Shown here: positions 35,948-45,401 of the stretch, in pieces | Numbering within the stretch: position 1 is the first letter of the stretch | Layout of the letters: the number at the start of each line of letters is the position of its first letter | From: JAJVID01 sp050247435 | Lineage (GTDB): Bacteria > Acidobacteriota > Blastocatellia > RBC074 | Direction of reading: 5' to 3' | NCBI GenBank assembly: GCA_050247435.1 | Contig: JBFWUF010000023.1 | Coordinates: forward strand, 56,848-120,847 | DNA: 64,000 bases | Translations under genes and position numbers: made by a program | The notes under the pieces: generated by a model | Databases searched by the model: none | What the model was told of the DNA's origin: nothing | The model's input: the letters and a program-made list of their open reading frames with translations, nothing else

Positions 35948-36763
35948 TTGTTGGCGCTACGCCGCGCCACTGTTGACTCTCCCGAATGCAAAGCTGATGT
36001 GACTCGCTCCGGCGATAATTTCACCGGCGCCGTTATAACCGTCACAGCTTCAGCAACCGCCATTGGCATAGCAACATTGATGCCAGATATAACACGCTCA
36101 AACATGCTCAAAACCGCATCGCTACGCTGCGCACAAGAACACATGCGCTGATGTAACCGTACAGCGGTTGTCTGCGATACGAACATTCCTCGTCACTTGT
36201 CATCTTCCATTCGTCATTCGACATTCGTCTTTTGGCGTTAGCCCTCGGACAAGCTCTTAGCACGCCAGTTGCTATCCACACGTCGTCTGTAAGTTAGCTC
36301 ATTGAGTGTTGTACTGGCTCATTGAGACGGTTGTGCTCATTAAGCATTGCTGGGATGAAATCGCTAGCTGAAAAGATGAAGATATAAATTTGAGCGACGT
36401 TGACGCTTGCCACGATGGCTCGTCAATGATTGCCGTTTTCGGTCAATGCCTGCCAATATCTGGTCAACGTTTTGTGGGCGGCCTCGCGCGGCGTGGCTGC
36501 CCACGTTTTTCAATCAAGCGATCAACTTCGCCAACAAAGACTTCGCTTTCGACGACACACTGAAACATCGCAAAGTCATTTCAATATCCCCTGTGAGCAC
36601 GCATCTTGCGTGCTCTTTTCGTTGCCGCCGGGCTTTACGGCGTCAAGCGCGGACAGCGTTATGTCTTTCCCGGAACTGGCTCCGCGCTTTAACCATCGTT
36701 ACTGGCGTCACTGGCCGCTGAGTCGGCTTGTGACAATCGAAATGAGAAGGAGAAATTTCCGCG
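35948..36763. other. Gene-poor stretch with short direct repeats
   Basis: No convincing coding frame is visible over about 800 bases. The notable structure is three copies of GCTCATT(G/A)AG at 36297-36306, 36317-36326 and 36335-36344, 20 and 18 bases apart, which resemble iterated binding sites. The last 40 bases hold the ribosome site (AAGGAGAAA) of the SYLF gene. Confidence 0.45.
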
Positions 36764-37576
36764 ATGAAACTCGAATCCATTCTGAAATTGGCGGTAGCCT
36801 GTTTCCTGACACTGGCTCTGTCCGTCGTGGCGTTCGGCCAAGATCAGAGCGCCGGGAAAAATCAAAACAACCAAAATAACAGCGCCGGTAAACAGCCAAA
36901 AGCAGACAAAAGCGCTGACCGCGTCCTTCACGGCGATCATGTCGTCGGAACCACGAGGGATGAGGAAAAACAGTCCAGGAAGGCCGCCGATTTGTTTAAG
37001 GAAGTCATGAAGACGCCCGCTAAAGGAATTCCGCAAAGCGTGTTCGACCGCGCCGAATGCGTGATGGCCTTCCCTGGCGTCTACAGATCTAGTTCCACCG
37101 CCGCCACCATCGGTGGACGCGGCATGATCAGTTGCCGCACCAGCAGCGGCTGGAGCCCGCCTGTCTATCTAAACATCAGCGGCGATAACGTCGGCTCTCA
37201 AATCGTCCCCGGACCGTCCGATCTGGTTATGCTGTTTATGAGCAAAGACATTGTGAATTCGCTACCGAACGGTAAATTCACCGTCGGCGCCGACGCTTCG
37301 GCGGCCCCAGGGCCGGTGGGACAAGATCCCGGAGCTTCAGCCGGCGCCACGACGAACGCCCAGATACTTTGCTACTCGCGCGGCAAAGGACAGGTCGCTG
37401 GCGTGGCGTTGGATGGCGTCTCGGTCGAGGTCGCGCTGGACGACATGCGTGACGTCTACGGCGACAACTTCAACCCGAAGGGAATAATGGAAGGCGTCAA
37501 GGTCAAAGCGCCCTCCAAAGTGATGGCTTTCTCGGAGACGCTCTCTCGCCACGCTCCGCGCCAGGCCAGAAAATAG
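36764..37576 (+). CDS. SYLF-domain (Ysc84-like) lipid-binding protein, secreted
   Basis: A 270-residue protein. The signal peptide (MKLESILKLAVACFLTLALSV) would be cut near AFGQ; a Gln/Asn-rich linker follows. The SYLF domain (about residues 75-265) has MKTPAKGIPQSVFDRAECVMAFPGV, GGRGMISCR, SDLVMLFMSKD and the Ser/Gly-rich turn before AQILCYSRGKGQVAG. The domain binds phosphoinositides in eukaryotes; in bacteria its role in the envelope is unclear. AAGGAGAAA precedes the ATG. A palindromic repeat follows 78 bases after the stop. Confidence 0.88.
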   Translation: MKLESILKLAVACFLTLALSVVAFGQDQSAGKNQNNQNNSAGKQPKADKSADRVLHGDHVVGTTRDEEKQSRKAADLFKEVMKTPAKGIPQSVFDRAECVMAFPGVYRSSSTAATIGGRGMISCRTSSGWSPPVYLNISGDNVGSQIVPGPSDLVMLFMSKDIVNSLPNGKFTVGADASAAPGPVGQDPGASAGATTNAQILCYSRGKGQVAGVALDGVSVEVALDDMRDVYGDNFNPKGIMEGVKVKAPSKVMAFSETLSRHAPRQARK

Positions 37577-37654
37577 AGCCGGATGGGTTGAGCAAAGATC
37601 GGGGCGCTTTCAGTGTGATTCCCACAATTTCAGCCCCGAAGTATTCCGGCAGAG

Positions 37655-37736
37655 TCGCAGGCGCATCTTCGGGTGGCGTGCAGGCGGAATAACTCCCGTC
37701 TGCACGCGTCAGGGCACCCTGAAGATGCGCCTGCGA
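37655..37736. repeat. Palindromic repeat after the SYLF gene
   Basis: Outer arms TCGCAGGCGCATCTTCGGGTG (37655-37675) and 37715-37736 are complementary with a one-base bulge; inner arms GCGTGCAGGCGG and CCGTCTGCACGC continue the stem. The whole is one long hairpin of about 80 bases between two genes read in the same direction. Confidence 0.8.
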
Positions 37737-37810
37737 TTCTTCGCGGCAAGGCCGTTGATGTAGAACAACCACGAAACGAATTAACCTGACCCGAAGCGCG
37801 ATGAGCCAAT

Positions 37811-39223
37811 GTGGTAGTGAATGTCTGTGTGGTAGTAAATGCCTGTGTGATAGTAAATGAAGGATCGGGCAAAAAAAAACGAAGCGGACAAACAGCCACC
37901 CCCGGAACACTGCTCGTCGTCATCATTCTGCTGCGGGGATGCGGTCTGCTGCTGGGATGCGGCCTGCAACAGGGCTGCGGTTGGATGCGGTCGGACGAAA
38001 CTGTAACCACACAGAAAGATGGCGCGGAGGCCGTCATCAGCCCGGCGCCGGTTTCGGTCGCCCGGGCAATCACGCAACAGGCTTCACTCTCAATTCCCGC
38101 CATCGGCAGCTTCATAGCTTTTGAAGTCTCGGATATTGCGCCGGAAATCGAAGGCCGGATCGTCGCCACGCCCGTGGACATTGGCGATTTCGTCGGCGCG
38201 GGCGCGGTGATCGCGCGATTGGACGACCGCGACGCGCAACTGCGTTTGCGGCAAGCCCAGGCTTCCGAACGTCAGGCCGAAGCCACGTTGCGACAGGCGA
38301 GAGAGAAAGTGGGATTAGGAAGAGGCGGCAGTTTCAACGCTAGCGAGGTTCCCGAAGTCCGCGCCGCACGACGGCAATACGAGGCTGCCGAAGCCCAGGC
38401 CAAACTCGCCGAAACCAACGCAGGCCGTTACGCCAAGTTGTTGGAAACGGGCGACGTGGCGCGCAGCGCTTATGATGAGGCCTGCGCGCAGGCCCAGGCG
38501 TCCCGCGCGCAGGCCAACGCCGCGCGCCAGCAGTACGAGGCGGCGATCAACACGGCGCGCCAGAATTACCAGGGCATTTCGAGCGCGCAGGCCGCGCTGG
38601 AAGGCGCGCGCGCGCAGACGGCCATCGCCCGCGAAGCGCTCGGCGACACTGTCGTTAAAGCCCCATTCGCGGGTTACATCAGCGACCGCCCGGCGGCGCC
38701 CGGCGAACACGTTACGCCTTCAATAAAGATCGCCACCATTCAGCGCATCAACCCGATCAAGCTCAGATTGCAATTGCCTGAAGCCGACGCGGGCCGCGCG
38801 GGCGTCGGAACGTTCGTCACAGCCACTGTCGCCGCGTACCCTCAGCGCGAATTCAGTGGACGCGTAACGGCCATCAACCCGGCGATTGATCCGGCTTCGC
38901 GGGCAATCTCGATCGAAGTTCAGATTGACAATCCCAACAATCTTCTGCGGCCAGGAATGTTCAGTACAGCGCAACTGTTTCAGCCTGGCGGCGAAGAAGC
39001 TGTCTTTGTTCCGCGCTCGGCTGTGATTAACGACCCCGCGACTAACTCGTCGCGCGTTTATGCGCTCGAAGGCGATGTCGCGCGCGTGCGCGTTGTGCAA
39101 ACCGGAACCGCGCAGGATGATCTGGTTCGGATCACTTCGGGCTTGTCCGGCGGCGAAACAGTCATCACGAACAACCTCGACCAACTCTTCGACGGCGCCA
39201 AAGTCATCGTCGCCAATCTGTAA
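37811..39223 (+). CDS. RND efflux periplasmic adaptor (membrane fusion protein)
   Basis: The adaptor joins an inner-membrane RND pump to an outer-membrane channel. The pattern is a lipoprotein-like hydrophobic N-terminus (TLLVVIILLRGCGLLLGCG), a lipoyl half-motif (IAPEIEGRIVATPVDIGDFVGAGAVIARLD), a long Ala/Gln-rich coiled coil (about residues 140-270), the second lipoyl half (VKAPFAGYISDRPAAPGEHV) and a beta-barrel part. The start is unclear: the first codons (GTG at 37811, 37829 or 37847) lie in three 18-base direct repeats, and an ATG at 37857 is in another frame that would join this one only with one extra A in the A9 tract at 37871-37879. Length from the first GTG is 470 residues. Confidence 0.88.
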   Translation: MVVNVCVVVNACVIVNEGSGKKKRSGQTATPGTLLVVIILLRGCGLLLGCGLQQGCGWMRSDETVTTQKDGAEAVISPAPVSVARAITQQASLSIPAIGSFIAFEVSDIAPEIEGRIVATPVDIGDFVGAGAVIARLDDRDAQLRLRQAQASERQAEATLRQAREKVGLGRGGSFNASEVPEVRAARRQYEAAEAQAKLAETNAGRYAKLLETGDVARSAYDEACAQAQASRAQANAARQQYEAAINTARQNYQGISSAQAALEGARAQTAIAREALGDTVVKAPFAGYISDRPAAPGEHVTPSIKIATIQRINPIKLRLQLPEADAGRAGVGTFVTATVAAYPQREFSGRVTAINPAIDPASRAISIEVQIDNPNNLLRPGMFSTAQLFQPGGEEAVFVPRSAVINDPATNSSRVYALEGDVARVRVVQTGTAQDDLVRITSGLSGGETVITNNLDQLFDGAKVIVANL

Positions 39224-39552
39224 AGCTTAAATATCTAACCGCATTTTTTTCCCGCTAATGCCATTTCAGCCCGAATTTACAGGCTAAAAACGCCGTGTGT
39301 CATTGAACCCGCCCTTCTGGGAACGGCAGTTGCTGTGTTCAGTTATGTCATCTTGAAAGCAGATGACCCAGAGCCTGATCTTTAAAATTCGTCCTGACTC
39401 AGACAAACAAATTCCGATACGGTTGGGAAGGAGAAGAACAGGCGCATTAACACCCACACAACACGCCGCGCGCGAAAGAACGAAAGCGATGCGGCGTGAT
39501 TAAGCCGAAGGAGCCTTATCGGTTCAATAAACCGAAGGGACACACCCGATGT
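39224..39552. other. Intergenic stretch before the receiver gene
   Basis: About 330 bases without a credible frame. A small inverted repeat, TCGGTT (39519-39524) with AACCGA (39530-39535), lies just before the ribosome site GAAGGGA of the next gene. Confidence 0.4.
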
Positions 39553-40020
39553 ATGAAACAACAACGGAATGTCTTTGCGCTGGTCATAGATGATGATCAA
39601 GACCAGTCTGATTTGATCAAAGAGGTTCTCGCTCCCGAAGGGTACCGCGTGCTGACAACTGATAACGCCGAGGAAGGTTTGAGGCTCTCAGATATTTACC
39701 ATCCCTTTGTAATCATCACCGATTTTGGCATGCCCGATATGGACGGCGCGGAGTTGGTCGAGCACCTCAGAACGAATGGGACATCGGACATACCGGTTGT
39801 CCTGGTCACGGCTTATCCTCCTGAGTACGTCGAAGAGAGGTTGGATTTCAATTATCCTCCCGATCTGATCATGTCCAAACCAGTGGATTTTGATCTGCTG
39901 TTGGAAACCGTCCGCGACTACTTTCAAAACGGCTATCAACCCGAGTTTTGTTTGCGGAGCCAGCCACAGAGCTGTTTCGCGGGCATCCCCCTCCCTCGCC
40001 AATTGAGCGGCGTCAGGTGA
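39553..40020 (+). CDS. Stand-alone response regulator receiver protein
   Basis: A 155-residue protein with one receiver domain: acidic pair in VIDDDQDQ near residue 11, phospho-acceptor Asp in ITDFGMPDMDG near 54, Thr in LVTAYPP near 82 and Lys in MSKPVD near 107. A tail of about 35 residues is rich in Pro, Gln and Ser and shows no output domain. The ATG at 39553 follows GAAGGGA by about 13 bases. It is placed between the RND adaptor and the RND pump genes, which hints at control of efflux or accidental insertion of a receiver into the operon. Confidence 0.88.
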   Translation: MKQQRNVFALVIDDDQDQSDLIKEVLAPEGYRVLTTDNAEEGLRLSDIYHPFVIITDFGMPDMDGAELVEHLRTNGTSDIPVVLVTAYPPEYVEERLDFNYPPDLIMSKPVDFDLLLETVRDYFQNGYQPEFCLRSQPQSCFAGIPLPRQLSGVR

Positions 40021-40267
40021 AGAACACCGGCGCGCCGCCACGGCTGTCCCACCTTGTTTGTCTTGCCTTGTTGTCCGATCTTGCTGTTTGCCCGACCTTA
40101 CTGCCCGGCCTGATTGTTTGATTGAAGCGCGCGAATCCCACTGGACGGCGCCTCTGGCGAAAGACCGAGCCTCGAAGACCGGCCCTGACCGGCTTCGCGG
40201 GCGCTTATTCCGCAAGCTTCCGCGGCCACAATCGCGGCATTAAAGTTGTTTGCCGATTGTCGAGGCT

Positions 40268-43200
40268 ATGCAGAAGCTTGCTGAGATTTGTGTGCGCCGG
40301 CCTGTTTTCGCCACGATGCTTATTCTGGCGTTGACGGTGGTAGGTGTTTTTTCCTATTTCTCGCTGGGCGTTGATCTCTTTCCTCGCGTTGATTTCCCGA
40401 CAATCACGGTCACGGTCATTAACCCCGGAGCCTCGCCGGAAGACATCGAGACCGAGGTCACCGAAAAAGTTGAAAGCACAGTCAGCAGCGTCAGCGGCAT
40501 TGACGAACTTCGCTCGACCTCGGTCGAGGGCGTCTCGCAGGTCTTCGTGACCTTCGTGCTCGAAAAAGACCCGGATGTGGCCGCCGCCGAAGTGCGCGAC
40601 AAGGTAGATCTGATTCTCTCCGACCTGCCCGAAACCGCCGAAGCTCCGATTGTCACAAAGCTCGACATAGACGCGACGCCCGTGCTGCGCCTGGTCGTTT
40701 CGGCCCCGCGGAGCTTGCGCGAAGTGACCGACGTCGCCGACCGCGAGATACGCGAGCGGCTGGAGAGCGTCAACGGCGTGGGCCAGGTTTTGTTGATCGG
40801 CGGCAGCCGCCGTGAAATTCAGATACAGATTGATCCGAACCGCCTGCGCGCATACAACCTCACCGCCAGCGATGTCGCCACAGCCGTGCGCGCGCAGAAC
40901 CTGACCTTGCCCGGCGGGCGCATAGACGAAGGCCCGCGCGAACTGACCGTTCGCACGCTCGGCAAAATAACTGCCCCCGAAAAATTCAACGAGATCGTCC
41001 TCGCCACGCGCGAAGGTTTCCCGGTCAAAGTACGCGACATTGGCCAGGCGGCGGACGCTTCGGCGGAAATGCGCACAGCCTCGCTCCTAAACGGCCAGCC
41101 CGCCGTCTCGCTGCTCGTTTCGAAACAATCAGGCCAGAACACGGTCGCGGTCGCCGACGCGGTAAAAGAGCGGCTGGCGGAGATCAGACAGACCTTGCCC
41201 GCCGGATACCGCACGGAGGTCGTGGGCGATCAATCCATCTACATCCGCGCGGCGGTCGAATCAATCGAGACGCATCTGGTCGAAGGCGGGCTGCTGGCGG
41301 CGCTGGTCGTTTATCTCTTCCTCTGGAACTTCCGCTCGACGCTGATCGCGGCCATCGCGATCCCGACCTCAATTGTTTCAACCTTCGGGTTGATGGCGGC
41401 GATGCATTACACGCTCAACCAGATCACGATGCTGGCCCTGACGCTGATGGTCGGCATCGTGATTGATGACGCGATTGTGGTGCTGGAAAACATCTATCGC
41501 TATATCGAAGAGAAAGGCATGCCGCCGTTCAACGCGGCGATAGCGGGCACGCGCGAAATCGGGCTGGCGGTGCTGGCGACGACACTCTCGCTGCTCGCGG
41601 TCTTCATCCCCGTTGGTTTTATGGGAGGCATAGTCGGGCGGTTTATGTCCTCGTTCGGATTGACTTCATCGTTCGCGATCATGGTCTCGATGCTGGTCTC
41701 CTTCACGCTGACGCCCATGCTGGCGGCGCGATTGATTAAAGGAAGAGGGGAAGAGGGGGAGACAAGGAGACAAGGAGACAGCGGGACAAGGGAACAAGGA
41801 GATGGAGACAATCCGCAATCCGCAATTCGCAATCCGCAATCCGCAATTCGCAATCCGCAATCGAAAGAGGGTTGGGTCTACCGCCGCATTGATCGGACTT
41901 ATACGTGGATGCTCGAATGGTCAATGGCCCATCGCAAAACCATCGTCATTCTGAGCGCCCTGATAATCATCAGCATCATTCCTCTTTTTATGTTCATCGG
42001 AAAAAACTTTGTCCCCGTTGATGATCAGTCGCAGTTCGAGATCACGGTTCGCACGCCGCCGGGCACGTCGTTGCCCGCCACGTTGACTGTCATAGGCCGT
42101 ATCGCCGAAGAGATCCGCCGGCTGCCTGGCGTGACCGACACGCTGACCACGGTTGGCGGCGGGCAGCAGGAGACGGGCGCCAACGGCTCGATCTACGTCC
42201 GGCTCAAACCGATCGAGGAACGCAATCTGTCGCAGATCGAATTGATGGCGCGGGCGCGGGAACTGCTCGCGAGTTTCCCGAAAGAGTTGCGCACGAGCGT
42301 TCAACAAGTCTCGACCATTTCGGGCGGCGGAGTCCGCAACGCGGACATACAGTACGTGATCAGCGGCCCCGACCTGAACACGCTCACGGCTTATTCGGAA
42401 GAGATTCTCAAACGCATGGAAACCATCCCTGACGTGGTGGACGCCGACACTTCGGTCGTTACGGGGCGCCCGGAACTGCGCGTGGAGCCTGACCGGCGGC
42501 GCGCAGCCGATCTGGGCGTGCGCGTCAGCGACATCGCCCAGGCGTTGAACATCCTGATCGCGGGGGAGGAAGTCTCGACTTTCATTGTCGGCGCCGGAGG
42601 CGTGAGCGAGGGCGGACAGCAGAGCGCCGGCTCCGGCTCCGGGACGGAGGAATACGACGTGGTCGTGCGCGCGAAGGGACGGTTCCGCCGCAGCGAGGAA
42701 GACCTACGACAGATGACCGTACCTTCCGCAACCGCCGGCACAATCACCCTCGATCAAGTGGTGAACATCGTGGAAGGCACAGGCCCTTCGTCAATTGACC
42801 GGCTCAACCGCCAGCGCCAGGTCACGCTCACGGCCAACGTCAAACCCGGCGGCTCGCAATCGGAAGTGATCGCCAGGCTCGACAAGATCGTCAGAGAGAT
42901 GAAGATCGCGCCCAACGCTGGTGGATATACGACGGGGCTTGCCGGAAGATCGAAAGAGCTTGGCCGCGCCGGTTACTACTTCGGGCTGGCTTTCGCGCTG
43001 TCGTTTATTTTTATGTATATGGTGCTGGCGGCGCAGTTCGAATCATTCATACACCCGGTGACTATTTTGCTGATGCTGCCGCTGGCCATTCCCTTCGGCA
43101 TCATTTCGCTGCTGGTCACGGGACAGACGATCAACATCTTTTCGGGGTTGGGCCTGCTGCTGCTTTTCGGCATCGTCAAGAAAAACGCGATCCTGCAGAT

Positions 43201-45379
43201 TGATCACACGAACGGGCTGCGCGCGAATGGAATGCCGCGTTACGAAGCCATCATCCAGGCCAACCGCGACCGCCTGCGCCCGATTCTGATGACGACCATC
43301 GCGCTCGTGGCGGGAATGCTGCCGCTGGTAGTTTCGGCCGGGCCGGGATCCGGGACTAATCGTTCAATCGGGGTGCTGGTGGTGGGCGGGCAATCGTTGT
43401 GTCTGCTGCTGACGTTACTGGCGGCGCCGGTCTTCTATTCGTTGTTTGAAGACCTGGCGGAATTGCCGGTTTGGCGTCGTATCGGGGCCCGGTACCACCG
43501 GTTCAAAACTGGAGTGCGCGAGCGAGTTGTGAACCCGATTGCCGGCAGGTTCAGAACAATTAACCGCGGGCCAAGGCGGATGGGGATCATCGCGATGCTG
43601 GTTCCATCTCTGCTCCTCACGCCTGCGGCATTTGCCCAACAACAACCTGCTCCCTCGCCGCAACTCCCGTCAAACCCGCCGCCCGTCGCGCCGGGCTACC
43701 AGGCGCCGCAGCGGCCGCTGCCTCCGGCTGATCGTGTCGGCGTGGATACCAGAAACCACACGAGGTTGACGCTGGAAGAGGCGATCGTGCTCGCGCTCAA
43801 CAACAACAACGACATTGACATTTCGCGCATTGATACGCTCTTCGCCGAATACGATCTGAAGGCGGCGCGCGGCGTATACGATCCGCTATTCGATTCGTTG
43901 ATTTATTACGAGCACGGCCTCAGGCCCGTTGGCAACATCCTGGAAGGAGGTGTGGACGGGGCGGTAGAAACGCGGGAATACACCTTGAACTCGCGGCTGA
44001 GCGGGTTCACAAAGGGCAGTGGAGGCTCTTATCAAATAGATTTCAACGCGACACGTTTGACAACGGACAACCCGTTTGTCGCGCTGGTCCCACAATATCC
44101 GACGTCGCTGATCTTCAATTACAGGCAACCGCTCTGGCGCGGGCTGCGATTCGATGACAACCGCCGCCGCATCGAGATTGCCAAGAAGAACCTGACGTTG
44201 ACCGACTCGCAGTTCCGCCAGCGCGTCATCGAAATCATCACGCAAGTCGAGCAGGCTTATTGGGACCTGGTCTTCGCGATCAGGGAGTTGAATGTCCAGA
44301 TCGAAGCCGTGCGGCAGGCCCGCCAGCAGAGAGAAAGCAACCAGCGGCTGGTGAATGAGGGTGTGTTGGCGCCGATTGAAATCGTCGCGGCTGAGACGCA
44401 GGTGGCGACCTTCGAGCAAAATGTTTTCGTCGCGCAGGAAACTGTGACCGTTGCCGAAAACAGGCTGAAGACCTTGATGCTGCCCGACCGCACGTCGCCG
44501 CTCTGGACGCGGGCGCTGTTGCCCACTACGCCTGTCAGCAGTTCCCCGCCGCGCGTCAGCCTCGGCGAAGCCGTCCGTTTAGCGTTGGCCAACCGCCCCG
44601 AATTGCAGCAACTGCAAACTTCGGCGGAGATCAATCAGATCAACACGCGCTATTTCCGTGAGCAGACCAAACCGCAGATTGACCTGATCGCCATTTACAC
44701 CACGGCGGGCCTTGCGGGAACGCTTGTCCCAACCGCCGTCAACCCTATCACTCAGGGCCAGACACAGTTGCAACAACGCGTTGACGAGCTTTCGATTCTG
44801 GCGGGATTGCCGCCGCTGCCGCCGCCTCCCCCCGTCGCTTTTCCGCCAATATTCGTTGGCGGTTTAGAGCGTTCACTCGGCAATCTGCTTGCCTTTCGAT
44901 TCACGACCACACGCGTCGGATTACAGTTTTCGCTGCCTCTATTCAATCGCACCGCCGAAGCCCAGCTCGGACGTTCGCTGGCCGAAGCGACGCGCATCAC
45001 CAATCAACGTGAACAGCTCGAACAGGTGATCGAAGCCGAAGTGCGCAACGCCATCCAGGCCGTGCGCTCGAACGAAGCGCGTCTGGCCGCCGCCGCCGTC
45101 GCGCGGTCGTCGGCCTCACAACAATACGAGAGCGAGCAGCGCAGATTCCAGTCCGGGTTGTCCACGGTCTTCCTGGTTTTGCAGCGGCAGACTGAGTTGC
45201 TCTCCGCGTCCAGCCGCGAACTGCAGGCGCAAACCGCTCTCAACAAATCCATTGCCGAATTGCAGCGAGTAACAGGCGCGACCCTGCAGTCGCACAACAT
45301 CTCGTTGAGGCCCGGATCGGGACAGCCCGTGAAATGCGTGATAAACGCCCTTCGTTCGACGGTGGTGGATTGCAGATAG
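40268..45379 (+). CDS. Fused RND efflux pump and TolC-type outer-membrane channel
   Basis: A single frame of 1703 residues. Residues 1 to about 1080 are an AcrB/MexB-type RND transporter: the first helix VFATMLILALTVVGVFSYF, the TM4 proton-relay segment GIVIDDAIVVLENIY near 400, 12 helices in two halves, and KKNAILQIDH in TM10 near 966. From about residue 1105 a signal-peptide-like segment (MGIIAMLVPSLLLTPAAFAQQ) is followed by a Pro-rich linker and a TolC/OMF protein: RLTLEEAIVLALNNNNDI, two long coiled-coil repeats and strands such as LIFNYRQPLWRG. No stop separates them. Either cleavage at AFA-QQ releases the channel or an internal ATG at 43580 starts it. ATG 40268 is preferred over TTG 40250. 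Confidence 0.92.
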   Translation: MQKLAEICVRRPVFATMLILALTVVGVFSYFSLGVDLFPRVDFPTITVTVINPGASPEDIETEVTEKVESTVSSVSGIDELRSTSVEGVSQVFVTFVLEKDPDVAAAEVRDKVDLILSDLPETAEAPIVTKLDIDATPVLRLVVSAPRSLREVTDVADREIRERLESVNGVGQVLLIGGSRREIQIQIDPNRLRAYNLTASDVATAVRAQNLTLPGGRIDEGPRELTVRTLGKITAPEKFNEIVLATREGFPVKVRDIGQAADASAEMRTASLLNGQPAVSLLVSKQSGQNTVAVADAVKERLAEIRQTLPAGYRTEVVGDQSIYIRAAVESIETHLVEGGLLAALVVYLFLWNFRSTLIAAIAIPTSIVSTFGLMAAMHYTLNQITMLALTLMVGIVIDDAIVVLENIYRYIEEKGMPPFNAAIAGTREIGLAVLATTLSLLAVFIPVGFMGGIVGRFMSSFGLTSSFAIMVSMLVSFTLTPMLAARLIKGRGEEGETRRQGDSGTREQGDGDNPQSAIRNPQSAIRNPQSKEGWVYRRIDRTYTWMLEWSMAHRKTIVILSALIIISIIPLFMFIGKNFVPVDDQSQFEITVRTPPGTSLPATLTVIGRIAEEIRRLPGVTDTLTTVGGGQQETGANGSIYVRLKPIEERNLSQIELMARARELLASFPKELRTSVQQVSTISGGGVRNADIQYVISGPDLNTLTAYSEEILKRMETIPDVVDADTSVVTGRPELRVEPDRRRAADLGVRVSDIAQALNILIAGEEVSTFIVGAGGVSEGGQQSAGSGSGTEEYDVVVRAKGRFRRSEEDLRQMTVPSATAGTITLDQVVNIVEGTGPSSIDRLNRQRQVTLTANVKPGGSQSEVIARLDKIVREMKIAPNAGGYTTGLAGRSKELGRAGYYFGLAFALSFIFMYMVLAAQFESFIHPVTILLMLPLAIPFGIISLLVTGQTINIFSGLGLLLLFGIVKKNAILQIDHTNGLRANGMPRYEAIIQANRDRLRPILMTTIALVAGMLPLVVSAGPGSGTNRSIGVLVVGGQSLCLLLTLLAAPVFYSLFEDLAELPVWRRIGARYHRFKTGVRERVVNPIAGRFRTINRGPRRMGIIAMLVPSLLLTPAAFAQQQPAPSPQLPSNPPPVAPGYQAPQRPLPPADRVGVDTRNHTRLTLEEAIVLALNNNNDIDISRIDTLFAEYDLKAARGVYDPLFDSLIYYEHGLRPVGNILEGGVDGAVETREYTLNSRLSGFTKGSGGSYQIDFNATRLTTDNPFVALVPQYPTSLIFNYRQPLWRGLRFDDNRRRIEIAKKNLTLTDSQFRQRVIEIITQVEQAYWDLVFAIRELNVQIEAVRQARQQRESNQRLVNEGVLAPIEIVAAETQVATFEQNVFVAQETVTVAENRLKTLMLPDRTSPLWTRALLPTTPVSSSPPRVSLGEAVRLALANRPELQQLQTSAEINQINTRYFREQTKPQIDLIAIYTTAGLAGTLVPTAVNPITQGQTQLQQRVDELSILAGLPPLPPPPPVAFPPIFVGGLERSLGNLLAFRFTTTRVGLQFSLPLFNRTAEAQLGRSLAEATRITNQREQLEQVIEAEVRNAIQAVRSNEARLAAAAVARSSASQQYESEQRRFQSGLSTVFLVLQRQTELLSASSRELQAQTALNKSIAELQRVTGATLQSHNISLRPGSGQPVKCVINALRSTVVDCR
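41741..41863 (+). repeat. In-frame heptamer repeat insertion in the RND gene
   Basis: Bases 41741-41810 consist of GGAGACA/GGGACAA-like units and 41811-41863 of CCGCAAT/TCGCAAT heptamers (about seven copies). The length of 123 bases keeps the frame and codes for a Glu/Arg/Gly-rich stretch followed by NPQSAIR repeats. The insertion falls at residues 492-532, in the cytoplasmic loop between TM6 and TM7, where extra sequence is tolerable. Confidence 0.85.
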
Positions 45380-45401
45380 TCAGACCAAGGCAATAACAGT
45401 G

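Noticed and set aside
35948..36151. 67-codon frame downstream of the decayed stress gene
   Set aside because: No ribosome site or domain, and its antisense is equally open; probably chance.
40021..40267. TTGTxTG-rich stretch before the efflux pump gene as a promoter array
   Set aside because: Units are irregular (CTTGTTTGT, CTTGCTGTTT, CTGATTGTTTG); it may be a decayed tandem repeat but no clean unit can be defined.
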